Assembly: GCF_048565625.1 (NCBI RefSeq)
Contig: NZ_JBLZUR010000002.1
Coordinates: forward strand, 1,054,001-1,118,000
Direction: 5' to 3'
Length of the DNA: 64,000 nucleotides
From: JBLZUR01 sp048565625
GTDB lineage: Bacteria > Pseudomonadota > Alphaproteobacteria > Sphingomonadales > Sphingomonadaceae
Below, one piece after another: positions 1-8,135 of this stretch. The notes below the pieces were generated by a model that saw only the letters and a program-made list of their open reading frames with translations, had not been told where the DNA came from and ran no database searches. Each line of letters begins with the position of its first letter. The stretch's first letter is position 1. Both the position numbers and the translations under genes were made by a program.

Positions 1-31
1 CTTTGGAAAAGAAGGCGAGAAATGCAGAAGA

Positions 32-77
32 TGGCGCACCCGAAGGGATTCGAACCCCTGGCCTCTGCCTTCGGAGG
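32..77 (-). other. Attachment site: 3' half of tRNA-Arg (CCG)
   Basis: Read on the minus strand, this stretch gives an anticodon loop CTCCGAA (CCG), the 3' strand of the anticodon stem, a variable loop, a T arm with GGTTCGAATCC and an acceptor strand ending in GCCA. The 5' half of the tRNA is missing: identity stops inside the anticodon loop, where tyrosine integrases typically cross over. It is therefore an att core, not a working tRNA. The geometry predicts that the intact tRNA-Arg lies at the other end of the element. Confidence 0.75.
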
Positions 78-256
78 GAATATCGCTAGCTCCGCCAAAA
101 AGCGCAAGGAGCCGCCGATGTCCGACTATCATACTGTAAACACTAAAGAATTTGCATTCTTTCTCCGCCGAACTTACTCTTCTGTCCGCCACAGTTTTCG
201 CCCAAGTGCTTACGTGGTGCTTACGCGAGAGGAAGCTGTAGGGTCGGAGGAAGCCC

Positions 257-1618
257 ATGTCTAAGCTCACAAAACGCGTCGTCGACGCCGCCGAAAGTCG
301 CGCAAAAGATTACGTCATATGGGACGACGAACTGCCCGGCTTCGGCCTCCGCGTGTTCGCGTCCGGCAAGCGCAGCTACGTGATCCAGTATCGGCTCGGC
401 AAGCGGTCGCGCCGCTTCACAATCGGATTGCACGGCGTCTGGACGCCTGAGCGCGCGCGCCAGGAGGCGAAGGTGCAGCTGGGACGGATCGCGCAGGGCG
501 AAGATCTGGCAGAGGAGAAGCAGCTCGACAGCAAGGCGATCACCGTCAAGGAGCTGTGTGACCTCTACGTTGCCGATCTGAAAGCCGGCCTCATCCTCGG
601 CAAGGGAGGCCGCCCCAAGAAAGCCAGCACCATCCTCTCCGACACGGGCCGCATCGAGCGTCACATCATTCCCTTGCTTGGTACGCGTAGGGTCAAGGAT
701 TTGGTGAAGGCGGATATCACGAAGGCCCTGAAGGACATCATGGCCGGCAAGACTCGTTGCAGCGTCAAGACGAAGAAGCTTCGCGGCCGTGCTATCGTGC
801 GTGGTGGAGCGGGCACGGCGACGCGCACCATCGGGCTCTTTGGCGGAATACTGACCTACGCGGTCGAGGCTGGCATTATCGATCTGAATCCGGCGCATGG
901 TGTCAGGCGGCCGAAGGACAACGTCCGGGCGCGGCGTCTGACCGAGGCAGAGTATCGGCTGCTCGGCGAGATATTGGATAAGGCGGCCAAGACAGAGAAA
1001 TACGAGCTATCAGTTGAGATCATACGCCAGCTCGCGCTCACAGGATGCCGGCGGACTGAGATGGTGACGCTCGCCTGGGCGGAGGCGGACACGAGCGCGA
1101 GTTGCTTGCGTCTGGTCGACAGTAAGGAAGGAAGCTCCATCCGCCCCATCGGACTCCCTGTTGTCGAGTATCTCGAAGCAAGTCGGAAAGCTCGCACAGG
1201 CACGTACGTGTTTCCCGGACACGGAGACGACAACGCGTTCGGAAGCCTTCCGAACCATTGGGAGCAGATATTCAGAGATACGCCGCTGGCCGACATCACG
1301 CCCCATGTCCTCCGGCACAGCTTTGCCAGCATCGCAAACGATCTCGGCTTCACAGAGGTGACGATCGCTGCTCTCGTTGGCCACTCAAAGGGCTCAGTCA
1401 CCAGCAACTACATACACACGCTCGATACAGCGCTTATCATGGCCGCCGACACGATCGCCGGTTACATCCAGGGCTTGCTCGACGGCATCGAGTTCAAGCA
1501 AACGGCCTACGCCGTGGACCGCGACTCTCGCCGCGCCGCGCTCGCTCGCTTCCTTCAACAAGCCTCGGCGCCGGATGCCGCTGAGGCGGCAAGCGAGCAA
1601 CAACGCGCCGCTGCATAG
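257..1618 (+). CDS. int: Tyrosine recombinase / ICE integrase
   Basis: This 453-residue site-specific recombinase should integrate and excise the element at tRNA-Arg. The N-terminal ~90 residues match the arm-binding DUF4102-type domain (DDELPGFGLRVFASGKRSY). A SAM-like core-binding domain spans about 95-215. The catalytic domain holds Arg in ALTGCRRTEM (about 264), HVLRH (His350, Arg353), LVGHS and the nucleophile Tyr385 in SNYIH. All catalytic residues are present. The ATG is preceded by GGAGGAAG. The gene starts 180 bp inside the att core and reads inward, as is usual for tRNA-associated ICE integrases. Its directionality partner is probably the AlpA-like protein at 30.6 kb. Confidence 0.93.
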   Translation: MSKLTKRVVDAAESRAKDYVIWDDELPGFGLRVFASGKRSYVIQYRLGKRSRRFTIGLHGVWTPERARQEAKVQLGRIAQGEDLAEEKQLDSKAITVKELCDLYVADLKAGLILGKGGRPKKASTILSDTGRIERHIIPLLGTRRVKDLVKADITKALKDIMAGKTRCSVKTKKLRGRAIVRGGAGTATRTIGLFGGILTYAVEAGIIDLNPAHGVRRPKDNVRARRLTEAEYRLLGEILDKAAKTEKYELSVEIIRQLALTGCRRTEMVTLAWAEADTSASCLRLVDSKEGSSIRPIGLPVVEYLEASRKARTGTYVFPGHGDDNAFGSLPNHWEQIFRDTPLADITPHVLRHSFASIANDLGFTEVTIAALVGHSKGSVTSNYIHTLDTALIMAADTIAGYIQGLLDGIEFKQTAYAVDRDSRRAALARFLQQASAPDAAEAASEQQRAAA

Positions 1619-1627
1619 CAGACAAGT

Positions 1628-1658
1628 TAGCGGCGCTCCCAACCTAGGCACGCCGCTA
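1628..1658 (+). terminator. Possible hairpin after the integrase gene
   Basis: An 8-bp perfect inverted repeat (TAGCGGCG / CGCCGCTA) with a 15-nt loop starts 10 nt after the integrase stop. It has no clear T-run, so it is only a weak terminator candidate. Confidence 0.35.
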
Positions 1659-1665
1659 CCTGCAA

Positions 1666-1694
1666 GTCAGAAAAACATGCCCTATTTTCTGACA
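1666..1694 (+). promoter_or_regulatory. Operator-like inverted repeat in front of the AbiEi-type gene
   Basis: GTCAGAAAA and TTTTCTGAC form a perfect 9-bp inverted repeat separated by 11 nt. Its right arm ends one base before the ATG at 1696. AbiEi-type antitoxins are known to repress their own promoter by binding inverted repeats, so this is a natural autoregulatory site. Confidence 0.65.
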
Positions 1695-1695
1695 T

Positions 1696-2325
1696 ATGAA
1701 GAGGGTAAGCGCCTCCGTTCCGGATCGGGTTATGAAACGCGTTCGCGCCAGCGGACGCGGCAGTGTCTTCACGCCCAGCGACTTCCTCTCTGTCGCCCCT
1801 CGCTCCTCGGTCGATCAGGCCCTTTCGCGGTTGGTAAAGGGCGGACAGCTCCGTCGGCTTGCGCGCGGGCTCTACGACTTTCCAAAGCTGCATCCGAAGC
1901 TCGGGCCACTGTCGCCTGCGCCGGACGATGTCGCACATGCGCTTGCTAGGGAGACCGGCTCCAAAGTTCAGATCGCCGGCGCGCGGGCAGCAAACGCGCT
2001 CGGCCTGTCGGCGCAAGTCCCGGCACAAAGCACTTATCTGACCGATGGTCCGTCGCGTCGTGTCGTGCTGGGAAAGCGCGTCGTAGATCTTCGCCACGCC
2101 TCGCCCAAGCATCTGATCGCCCCGGGCAGCCCCGCCGGGACGGTGGTTCAGGCGCTTCGCCATGTTGGCCCCATTCGGGCGGCTGATGTCGTGCAGGTCG
2201 CGGCGCGCCAGCTGTCGGCCAACGACAAGAAGACGTTGGCCTCAACCGCCCTTCAAGCGCCGGCTTGGATGAGGCCAACGCTCGTCTCGATCGCCGATGC
2301 AGCGGTCACCAACAGCCCCAGCTGA
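1696..2325 (+). CDS. AbiEi-type / DUF6088 antitoxin, orphan
   Basis: This 209-residue protein resembles the DUF6088/AbiEi antitoxins of type IV toxin-antitoxin systems. The N-terminal ~70 residues form a winged-helix domain (FTPSDFL, SVDQALSRLVKGGQLRRLARGLYDFP), followed by the typical second part (QIAGARAANALGLSAQVP, TYLTDGPSR). In complete loci it represses its own promoter and neutralises a downstream AbiEii nucleotidyltransferase toxin. Here no nucleotidyltransferase follows: the next 457 bases are non-coding and then the Gabija-like operon begins. It is either a remnant, a free-standing regulator, or an antidote to a toxin elsewhere. Confidence 0.72.
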   Translation: MKRVSASVPDRVMKRVRASGRGSVFTPSDFLSVAPRSSVDQALSRLVKGGQLRRLARGLYDFPKLHPKLGPLSPAPDDVAHALARETGSKVQIAGARAANALGLSAQVPAQSTYLTDGPSRRVVLGKRVVDLRHASPKHLIAPGSPAGTVVQALRHVGPIRAADVVQVAARQLSANDKKTLASTALQAPAWMRPTLVSIADAAVTNSPS

Positions 2326-2782
2326 TGTCGGCAGCTTGCGCGAACTAAGCGGCCGTTGAGAGGTCAAAACCGGCTTCCTAAAGCCGGCCATACGTTTACT
2401 TCGTGCCGCTGGCTGGGCCGAGCCCGAAAAGCGGAGGGCAGCTTTCAGGTGAGATTGAGCGGAAATAGACGCTGCGTATCGCCGCGACCATCGTACCGCC
2501 GGGGTCTGTCAATGCCATGCGATCGTTACTGCCGGCCTGAGACCAGCGGGGCTAGGTGCGTAACCTTGGACGCGCATAAAGTGTGACGCCGAAGGTGGCT
2601 GGCTGTCCTTTTTTCTTGGTGTTACTCCAGCTTGTGGCCTTCTCTATGACCTACCAGCTTCTCAGGAAAGTCACCAAAAAAAGACCTGATAAGTGATATT
2701 TGGCCACGTGAATTGCTCGAAACTGGGCTTCGCCGATGACATGAGGCTGCGTTGAGGCGTTAAAAAATAGGGGAAAGACTGC
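2326..2782. other. Non-coding stretch between antitoxin gene and Gabija-like operon
   Basis: No supported gene lies here. A 76-codon open frame at 2356-2586 shows no family resemblance or plausible start context. The last 170 bases are more AT-rich, contain short TTGGTG/CACCAA arms around 2616-2680, and must hold the promoter of the following operon. The ribosome site GGGGAAAG precedes the GTG at 2783. Confidence 0.5.
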
Positions 2783-4591
2783 GTGCGCGTTGTTCGGGTT
2801 CACATAGAGAATTTCCGTGGGATACGGCTAGCAGACCTCCACTTCGAAGGAACGACGGTCCTCCTCGGTGACAACAATACCGGCAAGTCGACCGTGTTCG
2901 AAGCAATCGAACTGGCAATTGGCGCGGATCGACTGTCGCGCACTCAGGCGATAGATGAGCACGATTTCCACGGTGGGCGGTATATTGCCCAACCGGATCA
3001 GCCAGCGCCTAAGATTGTCGTGGAAGTGATCGTGGCCGGGCTCGACCAACAGCATTGCGATCGTTTCCGGGCCAATCTGGAATTCTGGAACACCGCCAAC
3101 CGCTCCCTGCTCGGACCCGGCGGAGCGGCCCAAGCGGAGCAAGCCGGCGTAGAACCCGCGGTCCGCATCCGTTTCGAAGGCGCCTATGATCCGGACGGGG
3201 ACGAGTTCACCGCGAAGACATGGTTTGCAGTGCCCCATGCCGAGGATGGCACCCCGACCAGCGAATGCCGATCGAGCGACAAGCGCGAATTCGGTTTCCT
3301 GCATCTTCGCGCTTTGCGCACGGGGAGCCGCGCGCTCTCCATGGAGCGCGGCTCGCTGCTCGACGTGATCCTCAAGACCTATGAGGTCCGGACGCGCATG
3401 TGGGAGAGCCTGCTCGATAATCTGCGCGGCCTTGACGTCGTCGGTGCGAACGATCCGGAATTTGGTCGCATCCTCACGGCCATTCAGGAGGCCATGCGCG
3501 AGATCGTGCCCGGTGAATGGGCCGACGCGCCGCATCTGCGGGTATCGGATCTGACCCGCGAGGATCTGCGCCGGGTGCTGAAATCGTTCCTAGCGACGGG
3601 CGTGCCCGGTTACGCGGCCCCATTCCAACATCAAGGCTCGGGCACAATCAACGCGCTCGTCCTTGCGATGCTCGGGCTAATCGCCGAGCGCCGGAACGGC
3701 CGGGTCATCTTCGCGATGGAGGAGCCGGAAATCTCCTTGCCGCCGCACGTTCAGCAACGGGTGGTCGACAAGGTCCGGGGACTGGCGTCGCAGGCTCTGT
3801 TCACCTCCCACTCGCCCTATGTGATCGAGCAATTCCAGCCCGAACAGATGACGGTGATGCGGCGCGACCAGACGGCACTCCTGACCGCGACGGCCGTGGT
3901 CCTGCCACAAAACCTGCGGCTGAAGATCTTCCGCGACGGGTTTCGAACCCGCTTCTGCGAGGCGCTTCTCGCCCGACGCGTTCTCGTCGTGGAAGGCAAA
4001 ACGGAGTTCGTCTCCTACAGCGCCGTCTCGCGGCGCGCGGCGGAATTGCAGCCGGGGCAGCACAAACGCCTCGATTCCCTTGGCTGGGTGCCGTTCGATG
4101 CCGGCGGGGAGACCGCGGTCGCTTCGTTCGCCGCATTCTTTCGCGGGCTAGGCAAGACCGTCGCCACGATCTTCGATCGTCAGAATCCCGGCGCGGCCGC
4201 CGCGATCCAGCTGGCGTGCGATCGTGCATTCGAGCAGCCCTATGCCGGGTTCGAGCATCTGCTGCGCGATGAAGTCGCGCCCGCCATGCAGCGCTGGTTC
4301 GTCCAGTGGCTTGTCCATGAGGGCGAATGGCCGGCCGCTCTCGCGGGCCAAGTGCCCCCGGATGGGTCGCCGGAAGCGGTCTATTCCGCACCGTTCCTTG
4401 CGCTTTTCAAGCACAAGAAGGGCGATGACTATCTGACGCTCTTCTTCAGCCAATGTCAGATTGGCCATTTCCCGCGGACCATGACGCAGATTCTCGGTCA
4501 GTTACGGGCGATGGTGGAAGCGCCGCCGCCGCCACCTGTCCCGCTGCCGCCAATACCGCAGGCCCCCATTCCGCCGGTGCCGGGCGGCTAA
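2783..4591 (+). CDS. gajA: OLD-family ATPase/TOPRIM nuclease, Gabija GajA-like
   Basis: A 602-residue ABC-type ATPase fused to a TOPRIM nuclease. Walker A is GDNNTGKST (29-37), the region before Walker B contains EEPEISLPP (about 311-319), and the switch region is FTSHSPYVIEQF. The TOPRIM part starts at VLVVEGKTE (Glu about 404) and continues with TIFDRQN (Asp about 465). In Gabija, GajA is a DNA-nicking nuclease controlled by nucleotides and works with GajB; the helicase gene 4 bases downstream fits this. Usual GajA length is near 580 residues. Oddities are a GTG start, DRQ where DxD is usual in the second TOPRIM motif, and a proline-rich tail of about 25 residues. A free-standing OLD nuclease is the alternative. 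Confidence 0.78.
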   Translation: MRVVRVHIENFRGIRLADLHFEGTTVLLGDNNTGKSTVFEAIELAIGADRLSRTQAIDEHDFHGGRYIAQPDQPAPKIVVEVIVAGLDQQHCDRFRANLEFWNTANRSLLGPGGAAQAEQAGVEPAVRIRFEGAYDPDGDEFTAKTWFAVPHAEDGTPTSECRSSDKREFGFLHLRALRTGSRALSMERGSLLDVILKTYEVRTRMWESLLDNLRGLDVVGANDPEFGRILTAIQEAMREIVPGEWADAPHLRVSDLTREDLRRVLKSFLATGVPGYAAPFQHQGSGTINALVLAMLGLIAERRNGRVIFAMEEPEISLPPHVQQRVVDKVRGLASQALFTSHSPYVIEQFQPEQMTVMRRDQTALLTATAVVLPQNLRLKIFRDGFRTRFCEALLARRVLVVEGKTEFVSYSAVSRRAAELQPGQHKRLDSLGWVPFDAGGETAVASFAAFFRGLGKTVATIFDRQNPGAAAAIQLACDRAFEQPYAGFEHLLRDEVAPAMQRWFVQWLVHEGEWPAALAGQVPPDGSPEAVYSAPFLALFKHKKGDDYLTLFFSQCQIGHFPRTMTQILGQLRAMVEAPPPPPVPLPPIPQAPIPPVPGG

Positions 4592-4595
4592 GCCC

Positions 4596-6302
4596 TTGGC
4601 TCTCGTCCTTTGCGATCAGCGCCGACGCTTGCTGGCGACGGAAGGCAACATTCTGGTGCGAGGCGGCGCCGGGTCGGGGAAGACAACGATCGCGCTGGCG
4701 AAGGCATGCGGGGATCTGGAGGCTGGCCGGCTCGGCGCGGGCGGCAAGGCGCTGTTCCTGAGTTTCGCGCGGGCGACGATCGCGCGCGTTGCAGAGCAGG
4801 CGACGGCGACGATCCCGCGTGAGCTGATGGCCCGCATCGAGATCAACACCTATCACGGCTTCGCCTGGTCGATACTCAAGAGCCACGCCTATCTGCTGTG
4901 CGCCAGGCCGAACGTCTCGCTGCTGCTGCCGGCGCAGGCGCGTGATCGACTCGCCGGCCTGACCGGCGCAGCGCGCATCACCGAACAGCGGCGGCTTTTT
5001 AATGAGGAAGGGTTGATCGCCTTTGACCTGTTCCCCAGCCTCGTCGCCGAGCTCCTTGAGGCGGTGACGTTGCTGGCGCGGGCCTACGGTGATGCTTACC
5101 CTTTCATCATCGTCGATGAATTCCAAGACACGAACGCCGACGAATGGCGGATGATCACCGCTCTCGGCCGCCAGAGCCGGCTGATGGCGCTCGGCGATCC
5201 GAAGCAACGCATTTACGATTTTAAGGGCGCAGACCCGCGCCGGTTCGATGAGTTCATCGCCGCATTCCGACCAAGCGAGTTCGATTTTCAGGGCGAGAAC
5301 CGCCGCAGCGCAGGGACAGACATCACTCTTTTTGCCGATGCGATGCTGACGGGCGTTTTCCGGCCACAGCCTTATGCCGGCGTCACCATTTCCCAATACG
5401 GTGGGCAAAGCCTGCGACCGCTGAAAGAGTCCATCCTCCGGACGGCCAATCGGCTGCGCCGGGGCGGAGATTGGTCACTGGCCGTCCTCGTTCCCGCGAA
5501 CGTGCTCGCGACCAGCATCTTCGAATATATGGCGAAGGCCGAACATGGCCTGCCGAGCTATCCGGTCGAACTGCTCGTCGCGGCCGAGGGGCCAATGCTG
5601 GCAGGCGCAATGATCGCGTTGTTGCTCGAACCGCGAGGCCCGGCAATCGAGCTCGGGCCGCTTGCCCTAGAAGCCCTTGCTGCGTTCGAGGTGGGGCGGA
5701 GCGAAGCGGCCTCTGCCGGCGCGATTGCCAAGGCCAGCAGACTGCGCAAGACCGCACGGGCCGTTCGTGAGCGTGGTGACGCTGGCTATGGCGCCCGAGG
5801 CATTGGCGCGGATCTTCAGCAACTCCTCGTAGCTGTCGAGGCGCTGGTATTGACTGGCGATCCCGTAACGGACTGGCGCGCGATCCGCGCGTTGTTCGCA
5901 GCCAGCCAACGAGCGGAGCTACAGGCGATCGCAAAGGAGGCGCGGCACATGCGGCTACTTCGTCGCGGAGCTCAGATCGAGGGTCGACTGGCGGAAGCGT
6001 GGCGCGAGCACGGAGCTTACCGCCATGCGCGTGACCTGTTGCGCGCGGCGGTCGTGGAAGATCAGTTTGCCGCCACGGCCCGTCCGCATCGCGGGGTGAC
6101 GGTGATGACGATCCACAAGGCGAAGGGGAAGGAGTTTGACGAGGTGATCGTGTTCGAGGGGCCGTTCCAGCGGTACCTTCGGCCGGGCGGTGCCAACGAA
6201 GAACGATCAGCGAGGTTCAACCTCCATGTCGCGGCAACCCGCGCCCGGGCAGCCGTCACGATCATGACCCCCTCGCGTGACCCCTGCCGCCTCCTCCCGT
6301 GA
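4596..6302 (+). CDS. gajB: UvrD/Rep-like superfamily 1 helicase, Gabija GajB-like
   Basis: This 568-residue protein has SF1A helicase motifs in order: Walker A GGAGSGKTT (23-31), motif II VDEFQDTNADEWRM (about 172-185), motif III ALGDPKQRIYDFKGAD, motif V-like MTIHKAKGKEFDEV and motif VI FNLHVAATRARA. GajB partners GajA and is thought to sense or unwind DNA ends produced during phage replication. The gene begins 4 bases after gajA with a TTG codon, so it is probably translationally coupled. It is slightly longer than typical GajB (about 500). The role rests on the pairing; alone it would be called only a UvrD-like helicase. Confidence 0.78.
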   Translation: MALVLCDQRRRLLATEGNILVRGGAGSGKTTIALAKACGDLEAGRLGAGGKALFLSFARATIARVAEQATATIPRELMARIEINTYHGFAWSILKSHAYLLCARPNVSLLLPAQARDRLAGLTGAARITEQRRLFNEEGLIAFDLFPSLVAELLEAVTLLARAYGDAYPFIIVDEFQDTNADEWRMITALGRQSRLMALGDPKQRIYDFKGADPRRFDEFIAAFRPSEFDFQGENRRSAGTDITLFADAMLTGVFRPQPYAGVTISQYGGQSLRPLKESILRTANRLRRGGDWSLAVLVPANVLATSIFEYMAKAEHGLPSYPVELLVAAEGPMLAGAMIALLLEPRGPAIELGPLALEALAAFEVGRSEAASAGAIAKASRLRKTARAVRERGDAGYGARGIGADLQQLLVAVEALVLTGDPVTDWRAIRALFAASQRAELQAIAKEARHMRLLRRGAQIEGRLAEAWREHGAYRHARDLLRAAVVEDQFAATARPHRGVTVMTIHKAKGKEFDEVIVFEGPFQRYLRPGGANEERSARFNLHVAATRARAAVTIMTPSRDPCRLLP

Positions 6303-6409
6303 GGGAGATGACACAGGGAATCATCCTAATGCAGAAAATGTTCGCATTGCGTTCCGCGCGGGGTTGACGGGGGGATTCCTAGGGGACAAAAAGTCCGCTG
6401 AGATTCCCC

Positions 6410-7693
6410 ATGCCGAGAGTGCAAAGAATGAACGAAATCCTGTCGGCGTCACGGTTTGAAGTGCTTTTGGAAGCGCGAACTCTCTTCACGCAGCGCGAGT
6501 TGGCGGAGCGGTTGGACTACAACCCAAAGCAGATAAGCCGGTGGGAGAAGCGCGAACTTGAGATTCCCTTGGCAGTCGTCCCTGCGCTTCAACGGATTAT
6601 CGGAGGTCATAACGTCGCCGGCCAAGGCGACAGTGATTTTACTTTTATCGACCTGTTTGCAGGCATCGGAGGGATCCGGCTCGGATTTGAGGCGATCGGC
6701 GGTCGCTGTGTTTTTACGAGTGAATGGGACGATTATGCCCAGAGGACATATCGCCGCAATTTCGGTGAGGATCATTCCATCGCGGGTGACATAACCAAAA
6801 TTGATGAGTCCGACATCCCGGACCATGATGTGCTTTTGGCGGGTTTCCCCTGTCAGCCGTTCAGCTTGGCCGGCGTTTCAAAAAAGAATGCTCTCGGTCG
6901 ACCCCATGGCTTCGAATGCACCACGCAGGGAACTCTCTTTTTCGACGTGCAGCGCATCATCGCCAAGAAACAGCCAAAGGCATTTTTACTTGAGAATGTG
7001 AAGAACCTCGTCAGTCACGACAAGGGTAACACTTTCCGCGTGATCATGGACGTGCTGGAGCGGCAGCTGGGATATACGGTCAAGCCAATGGTCGTGGACG
7101 GAAGGCGCTTCGTGCCGCAGCACCGTCAGCGCATTCTGCTCGTGGGGTTCAGGGAGGACGTCGGGTTCGAGTGGGAGGAACTGCTGGCGACCTTTCCGGA
7201 AGTCGCGGCTGGCCCAAAGCTCAGATCCATCCTCCATGCGGAAAACGGAAGCGAGAAGGATGGCGATCAAGGCCGCTTTCTTCTTCCAACTGGTAAAGTT
7301 CAGCCAAAATATGTGCTGACGGACCGGCTTTGGGCATATCTTCAGGGATATGCTGAAAAGCATCGTGCGGCAGGCAACGGCTTCGGTTGTAGCGTCGTTG
7401 GACCCGACGAAACGAGCAGGACGCTGTCTGCGCGCTACTATAAGGATGGTTCGGAAATTCTGATCTATCGGGGCAAGGGCAAGAATCCGCGCCGGCTGAC
7501 CCCAAGGGAATGCGCGCGTCTGATGGGATATCCGGAGACGTTCGAAATTCCCGTCTCGGATATGCGCGCATACAAGCAGTTCGGAAATTCCGTTGTTGTG
7601 CCTCTGATCGAAGCGGTAGCGCGCGGCATGAAGCCGGGGATCATGAAGCTGGTTCAGTCTGATGTGGAGCGGCTAGCCGTCGCAAATGGCTGA
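6410..7693 (+). CDS. DNA (cytosine-5)-methyltransferase with N-terminal HTH, EcoRII/Dcm type
   Basis: A 427-residue C5 methyltransferase with the full motif set: motif I FIDLFAGIGGIRLGF (from about 79), motif IV GFPCQPFS with catalytic Cys148, motif VI LLENVKNL, motif VIII VPQHRQRI and motif X KQFGNSVVVPLI. The first ~60 residues form an XRE-like helix-turn-helix (FTQRELAERLDYNPKQISRWEKRE), as in Dcm/EcoRII/SsoII enzymes, where it represses the own promoter. It overlaps vsr by 8 bases and is followed by an EcoRII-family nuclease, so a CCWGG-like target is likely but unproven. Met at 6428 is an alternative start. Confidence 0.92.
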   Translation: MPRVQRMNEILSASRFEVLLEARTLFTQRELAERLDYNPKQISRWEKRELEIPLAVVPALQRIIGGHNVAGQGDSDFTFIDLFAGIGGIRLGFEAIGGRCVFTSEWDDYAQRTYRRNFGEDHSIAGDITKIDESDIPDHDVLLAGFPCQPFSLAGVSKKNALGRPHGFECTTQGTLFFDVQRIIAKKQPKAFLLENVKNLVSHDKGNTFRVIMDVLERQLGYTVKPMVVDGRRFVPQHRQRILLVGFREDVGFEWEELLATFPEVAAGPKLRSILHAENGSEKDGDQGRFLLPTGKVQPKYVLTDRLWAYLQGYAEKHRAAGNGFGCSVVGPDETSRTLSARYYKDGSEILIYRGKGKNPRRLTPRECARLMGYPETFEIPVSDMRAYKQFGNSVVVPLIEAVARGMKPGIMKLVQSDVERLAVANG

Positions 7694-8135
7694 CACGGTC
7701 GACGCGGCCACCCGAAGCCGGATGATGTCCGGCATCCGGGCGCGCGATACCAAGATCGAGTTGGCGATCCGCAAGGCGCTATTCGCCCGGGGGTATCGCT
7801 ACAGGACGGACGTTCGGCGCCTTCCGGGCCGACCAGATATAGTATTGCCGCGCTGGAAAGCCGTCATCCTCGTCCATGGGTGCTTTTGGCATGCACATGA
7901 CTGCGGCCTTTGCCGCATTCCAGCGACACGGCCAGAATTCTGGAAGGCGAAGCTGGAAGGAAATTCGGAGCGTGACCGCCGGAACGAAGCTGCGCTTATG
8001 GATGCTGGGTGGAGAATTGCCACCGTTTGGGAATGTGCCTTGCGGTCCAAGGGATCCGAAGCTGTAAAGGAGGTGGCGGGACAGCTGGATGTCTGGATCA
8101 GGGGGCCGGAACAGATGATAGAGATCCGCGGGTGA
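7686..8135 (+). CDS. vsr: Very short patch repair endonuclease Vsr
   Basis: A 149-residue Vsr endonuclease. It nicks DNA 5' of the T in T:G mismatches arising from deamination of 5-methylcytosine made by the neighbouring methyltransferase. Family signatures are RSRMMSGIRARDTKIE at the N terminus, GRPDIVLPRWKAVILVHGCFWHAHDC carrying the catalytic Asp and His residues, and EFWKAKLEGNSERDRRN near 80-95. It overlaps the methyltransferase stop by 8 bases and the nuclease start by 4 (GTGA), so the three genes form one transcript. Length matches the family. Confidence 0.93.
   Translation: MADTVDAATRSRMMSGIRARDTKIELAIRKALFARGYRYRTDVRRLPGRPDIVLPRWKAVILVHGCFWHAHDCGLCRIPATRPEFWKAKLEGNSERDRRNEAALMDAGWRIATVWECALRSKGSEAVKEVAGQLDVWIRGPEQMIEIRG

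Noticed and set aside
22..264. Open frame with HPKGFEPLASAFGG
   Set aside because: This is a translation of the tRNA-Arg 3' half, a frequent artefact at integrase att sites, and not a gene.
2356..2586. 76-codon frame as a remnant of an AbiEii toxin
   Set aside because: No nucleotidyltransferase motif or helical pattern could be recognised.
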